The position numbers and the translations under genes were made by a program. DNA of 16,499 bases from an uncultured Paludibacter sp. (GTDB taxonomy: Bacteria; Bacteroidota; Bacteroidia; Bacteroidales; Paludibacteraceae), in the NCBI GenBank assembly GCA_937897985.1, contig CALCBD010000049.1:1-16499 (forward strand). The letters are read 5' to 3'. The first letter of the stretch is position 1. Each line of letters starts with the position of its first letter. Below the pieces are notes generated by a model. The model was not told where the DNA came from. It saw only the letters and a list, made by a program, of their open reading frames with translations, and made no database searches. Shown piece by piece: positions 13,412 to 16,499 of the stretch.

Positions 13412-15553
13412 TTATTCTGCCTTGGGTTTATCTTCGCGCGGAGGACGCGGAAGTAACGCTTTGCGTGAGAGTTTGAATTTTCCGGTTTTCTGGTCGATGT
13501 CAAGCAATTTAACATCAATCATATCACCTTCTTTAATTCCCGACTGTTCCATGGTTTCGATGCGTTTCCAATCAATTTCGGAAATATGAAGCAATCCTTC
13601 CTTGCCCGGCATAAATTCTACAAATGCGCCATAAGGCATAACTGATTTCACTTTCGAAGGATATGTTTCGCCAACTTCAGGAATTGCAACAATACCTTTA
13701 ATTTTTGAAATTGCAGCATCGATAGCAGCTTTGTTATTAGCAGCAATTTCCACACGTCCCTGATCACCGATTTCTTCGATGGTAATCACAGCACCGGTTT
13801 CAGCCTGCATATTTTGAATAATTTTTCCACCGGGGCCAATAATTGCACCAATCATTTCCTTCGGGATGAACATCACTACAATACGGGGTGCGTTTGGTTT
13901 CATTTCGGCACGTGGCTCAGCCAGTGTTTCCTGAATTTTTCCAAGAATGTGCATACGACCTGCTTTAGCCTGATTCAATGCTGTCTCCAGAATTTCATAC
14001 GATAAGCCGTCCACTTTGATATCCATCTGTGTTGCTGTGATACCATCCTTTGTTCCGGTCACTTTAAAGTCCATATCACCAAGGTGATCTTCGTCGCCAA
14101 GAATGTCAGAAAGTACGGCAAAGTTTTTACCTTTATTTTCAGAAATTAAACCCATTGCAATACCTGAGACAGGTTTTTTAATTTCCACACCGGCATCCAT
14201 TAAAGCGAGCGTACCTGCACAAACAGTTGCCATCGAAGATGAACCATTCGATTCAAGGATATCGGAAACCACGCGAACCACGTAAGGATAATTTTCGGGA
14301 ATCATATTTTTAAGTGCCCGTAAAGCGAGGTTTCCATGACCAACTTCGCGACGGCCTACACCACGTGAAGCGCGGGCTTCGCCAGTTGAAAACGGCGGAA
14401 AATTATAATGCAGCATAAAACGCTCTTTACCACGTATTAAAGCTTCGTCAACCAGCTTTTCATCCATTTTGGTTCCAAGTGTTACAGTGGTCAGCGACTG
14501 TGTTTCACCACGTGTAAAAATGGCAGAACCATGTGTGCCGGGAAGATAGTCCACTTCTGACCAGATAGGACGGATTTCAGTTGTTTTTCGACCATCCAGA
14601 CGTTTTCCTTCATCGAGGATAGAACGACGCATGGCTTCTTTTTCAACATCGTGATAATATTTTGCAATTAATGCACTTTTTGCTGCAGCAGCTTCCGGAT
14701 CGAGAGCTGCAATATATTCATTCAGAATTGCTTCGAAATTATCAGAGCGTTCGTGTTTATTCGGATTGCATGAAGTGGCAACTGCATATACTTTGTCGTA
14801 GGTTTTTGCCCAGATATCCTTCTTCAGATCTTCATCATTTTCCTCGTGACAATAGCTGCGTTTAACAGTTTTACCTACTGCTTCCATCAGTTCAAGCTGA
14901 ACCTTACATTGTTCGATAATAGCTTCGTGAGCCACTTTCATTGCGTTCAGCAAATCGTCTTCACTCACTTCTTTCATTTCACCTTCTACCATCATTATAT
15001 TATCAATTGTGGCAGCAACCATGATTTCCATATCTGCTGAATCCAATTGTTCGAAAGTAGGATTTATGATGAATTCGCCATTGATTCGGGCAACACGAAC
15101 TTCAGATATAGGACCGTTAAACGGAACATCCGAAACAGCCAGAGCGGCAGAAGCAGCTAATCCGGCTAAAGCATCGGGCATATCGATACCATCAGCTGAG
15201 AACAGGGTCACTGTAACAAAAGTTTCGGCATGGAAATCATCAGGAAACAAAGGACGTAAAGCCCTGTCGACCAAGCGTGAAACTAAAATTTCATAATCCG
15301 ATGCGCGACCTTCACGACGCAAAAAACCGCCAGGAAAACGACCCGATGAAGCAAATTTTTCTTTATAATCTACCGAAAGTGGCATGAAATCAGTTCCGGG
15401 AACCGCATCCTTTGCCGAACAAACAGTAGCCAACAGCATGGTATTTCCCATGCGAACCATTACTGATCCATCAGCCTGTTTGGCCAATTTACCTGTTTCG
15501 ATTGAAATCGTACGACCATCACCGAGTGTGATAGTTTTTGTAACTACATTCAT
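13412..15553 (-). CDS. pnp: Polyribonucleotide nucleotidyltransferase (PNPase)
   Basis: 713 residues, normal for the family. PNPase degrades RNA 3' to 5' with phosphate, releasing nucleoside diphosphates, and works as a trimer in mRNA turnover. Order of domains: first RNase PH-like core (about 10-150; FPGGFLRREGRASDYEIL), linking helical domain (about 150-310), second, catalytic RNase PH core (about 325-550; RGETQSLTTVTLGT, then SDILGDEDHLGDMDFKVTGT with the metal-binding acidic residues), KH domain (about 565-625; GAIIGPGGKIIQ) and S1 RNA-binding domain (about 630-705; MPYGAFVEFMPGKEGLLHISEI). No rpsO precedes it, unlike the common rpsO-pnp pairing of Proteobacteria. It has its own consensus promoter and probably forms a single-gene transcript. 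Confidence 0.97.
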   Translation of the reverse strand: MNVVTKTITLGDGRTISIETGKLAKQADGSVMVRMGNTMLLATVCSAKDAVPGTDFMPLSVDYKEKFASSGRFPGGFLRREGRASDYEILVSRLVDRALRPLFPDDFHAETFVTVTLFSADGIDMPDALAGLAASAALAVSDVPFNGPISEVRVARINGEFIINPTFEQLDSADMEIMVAATIDNIMMVEGEMKEVSEDDLLNAMKVAHEAIIEQCKVQLELMEAVGKTVKRSYCHEENDEDLKKDIWAKTYDKVYAVATSCNPNKHERSDNFEAILNEYIAALDPEAAAAKSALIAKYYHDVEKEAMRRSILDEGKRLDGRKTTEIRPIWSEVDYLPGTHGSAIFTRGETQSLTTVTLGTKMDEKLVDEALIRGKERFMLHYNFPPFSTGEARASRGVGRREVGHGNLALRALKNMIPENYPYVVRVVSDILESNGSSSMATVCAGTLALMDAGVEIKKPVSGIAMGLISENKGKNFAVLSDILGDEDHLGDMDFKVTGTKDGITATQMDIKVDGLSYEILETALNQAKAGRMHILGKIQETLAEPRAEMKPNAPRIVVMFIPKEMIGAIIGPGGKIIQNMQAETGAVITIEEIGDQGRVEIAANNKAAIDAAISKIKGIVAIPEVGETYPSKVKSVMPYGAFVEFMPGKEGLLHISEIDWKRIETMEQSGIKEGDMIDVKLLDIDQKTGKFKLSRKALLPRPPREDKPKAE

Positions 15554-15594
15554 AAAATTACATTTTTTCTTTTTAAACTATTTAATTTCGGGCG

Positions 15595-15629
15595 CAAAGA
15601 TACTATTTTATTCTCAGAAAAATTGCAAA
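15595..15629 (-). promoter_or_regulatory. pnp promoter
   Basis: On the minus strand TATCTTTG (15602-15595) is a perfect -7 box. TTTG (15629-15626) lies 23 bases upstream, slightly further than usual for the -33 element. The -7 box ends 41 bases before the pnp ATG at 15553. Confidence 0.7.
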
Positions 15630-15725
15630 TCACTCTAATTTAATGATAGTTCGTATGCCGAACTTTTTTTTATAAAAAATTCATTTTAAAATAAGAGATG
15701 TTTTTCATAATTTGATAACTGACTA

Positions 15726-16298
15726 TCAGTCAATCATTAAAACTTTTTTAATTACTTCGGGAAAATATTTATATTCAAGAGCATGGACTTTAGCAGCAAT
15801 TTCAGATACACTATCATGATCAGAAATTTCACATTTCGCCTGAAAAATAATACTTCCCTCATCATAATTTTCGTTAACAAAATGGATTGTGATGCCCGAT
15901 TCCTTTTCGCCGGCCTCTTTAACTGCCTGATGTACATAATCACCATACATACCTTTGCCACCATATTTAGGTAATAATGCCGGATGAATATTTATAATTT
16001 TACAGGGAAATTTATCAATCAGATTCGAAGGTATTTTGAGCAAAAAGCCGGCAAGAACGATAAAATCAATATTGTATGACTTCAGCAATTTTATAATTTC
16101 TGTTCCTTCGTTAAATTGCTCTTTCGAAAAACTGAGAGACTGAATATTTAGTTTTCGGGCTCTCTGATGAACAAAAGCATCAGCTTTATTTGAAATAATA
16201 ACAGGAAATTCAACATCTGACCTGTTCGAGAAGTAAGTCACAATATTCTCGGCATTTGAGCCTGAACCAGAAGCGAAAATGGCAATTTTTGAAGACAT
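15726..16298 (-). CDS. purN: Phosphoribosylglycinamide formyltransferase
   Basis: 190 residues from the ATG at 16298. This start is chosen because MSSKIAIFASGSGSNAENI is the canonical PurN beginning; the frame stays open upstream to 16493, but that extension would overlap acpP and has low-complexity content. The enzyme transfers a formyl group from 10-formyl-tetrahydrofolate to GAR, the third step of purine synthesis. Catalytic Asn103 and His105 lie in INIHPALLPKYGGKGMYG and Asp146 in ENYDEGS; the phosphate-binding loop SGSGSN is at 10-15 and the FIVLAGFLLKIP strand at about 79-90. It is divergent from acpP across 151 bases, an arrangement I recall as common in Bacteroidota. pnp lies downstream in the same direction but has its own promoter. 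Confidence 0.96.
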   Translation of the reverse strand: MSSKIAIFASGSGSNAENIVTYFSNRSDVEFPVIISNKADAFVHQRARKLNIQSLSFSKEQFNEGTEIIKLLKSYNIDFIVLAGFLLKIPSNLIDKFPCKIINIHPALLPKYGGKGMYGDYVHQAVKEAGEKESGITIHFVNENYDEGSIIFQAKCEISDHDSVSEIAAKVHALEYKYFPEVIKKVLMID

Positions 16299-16365
16299 AA
16301 AAATTTTTAATTTATTGCTCACATTTGAGGTATTTGTGCAAAAAGATGTATTTTTTTTATTTTTC

Positions 16366-16398
16366 TTGCGAATATTTGAAGAAATTTTGTTTCCTTTG
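16366..16398 (+). promoter_or_regulatory. Probable acpP promoter
   Basis: TTG at 16366-16368 and TTCCTTTG at 16391-16398 with a 22-base spacer approximate the Bacteroidota consensus; the -7 box has one mismatch (T for A at the second position). It ends 51 bases before the acpP ATG. Confidence 0.5.
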
Positions 16399-16449
16399 CA
16401 CCGCAAAATTATAAAACAATTTTTATTTATAAACTTAAAAACAAAAATT

Positions 16450-16499
16450 ATGTCAGAAGTTGCAGCTAAAGTAAAAGCTATTATCGTAGACAAATTAGG
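16450..16499 (+). CDS. acpP: Acyl carrier protein, 5' end only
   Basis: Only the first 16 codons and two further bases are inside the window: MSEVAAKVKAIIVDKL. This matches the start of acyl carrier protein (MSE-A-KVK-III-DKL...), the fatty-acid-synthesis carrier modified with phosphopantetheine at a serine that lies beyond the window. Its divergent pairing with purN supports the call. In Bacteroidota the expected next genes are fabF and rnc. Confidence 0.85.
   Translation, partial: MSEVAAKVKAIIVDKL

Noticed and set aside
15009..15296. Open plus-strand frame opposite pnp
   Set aside because: It is antisense to strongly conserved PNPase coding sequence, and its translation has no recognisable features.
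16299..16493. Upstream extension of the purN frame by 65 codons
   Set aside because: It overlaps acpP and its promoter on the other strand, has low-complexity content, and the canonical PurN start MSSKIAIFASGSGSN begins at 16298.
1..16499. CRISPR array, tRNA or rRNA genes, insertion sequences with transposase
   Set aside because: No regularly spaced repeats, no cloverleaf-like or rRNA-like sequence and no transposase or integrase motifs were seen on either strand.

Overview
The window looks like a Bacteroidota chromosome, probably Bacteroidales or a near relative. The DNA is AT-rich. Shine-Dalgarno sites are inconspicuous. Several starts are preceded by the Bacteroidota sigma signature TAnnTTTG, some with an upstream TTTG. 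Gene content agrees: a DAHP synthase fused to a C-terminal chorismate mutase inside a pheA operon, and purN divergent from acpP. The species cannot be named from sequence alone.

Layout. (1) 1-5366 (+) is an accessory block of exported proteins. It holds two paralogous secreted transglutaminase-like proteins, and between them a signal-peptide-bearing RHS-core tip with an L,D-transpeptidase-like C-terminal domain followed by a secreted SH3-like protein, a plausible toxin and immunity pair. It ends with a lipoprotein gene broken by a perfect 50-bp tandem duplication. (2) 5406-8826 (-) is an aromatic amino acid operon in the order pheA, aminotransferase, DAHP synthase-chorismate mutase. The tyrA gene I would expect at its end is absent; the accessory block sits there instead. 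(3) 8869-9408 (-) is an unrecognised two-helix membrane protein. (4) 9661-13325 (+) is a LacI-type regulator, a FucU/RbsD mutarotase, a zinc alcohol/polyol dehydrogenase and an aldo/keto reductase, with two perfect palindromes that could be operators. This reads as a small sugar or polyol conversion locus. (5) 13412-16499 is housekeeping: pnp (-), purN (-) and the first 50 bases of acpP (+).

The most interesting element is upstream of pheA on the minus strand. A promoter matching the Bacteroidota consensus is followed by a 16-codon reading frame, MKRFFTYFYFYFYFSR, with 10 of 16 residues Phe or Tyr. Its stop codon abuts the sequence GAGCAGGAT, which is repeated exactly in the 3' arm of a 13-bp hairpin ending in a T-run, 50 bases before pheA. 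This has the parts of a ribosome-mediated transcription attenuator sensing charged tRNA-Phe and tRNA-Tyr. Unlike the enterobacterial version, it appears to lack a separate strand 1. The inferred logic is that scarce Phe/Tyr stalls the ribosome upstream, frees GAGCAGGAT to capture the 5' arm of the terminator, and lets transcription reach pheA. With enough Phe/Tyr, the ribosome reaches the stop codon, covers GAGCAGGAT, and the terminator forms.
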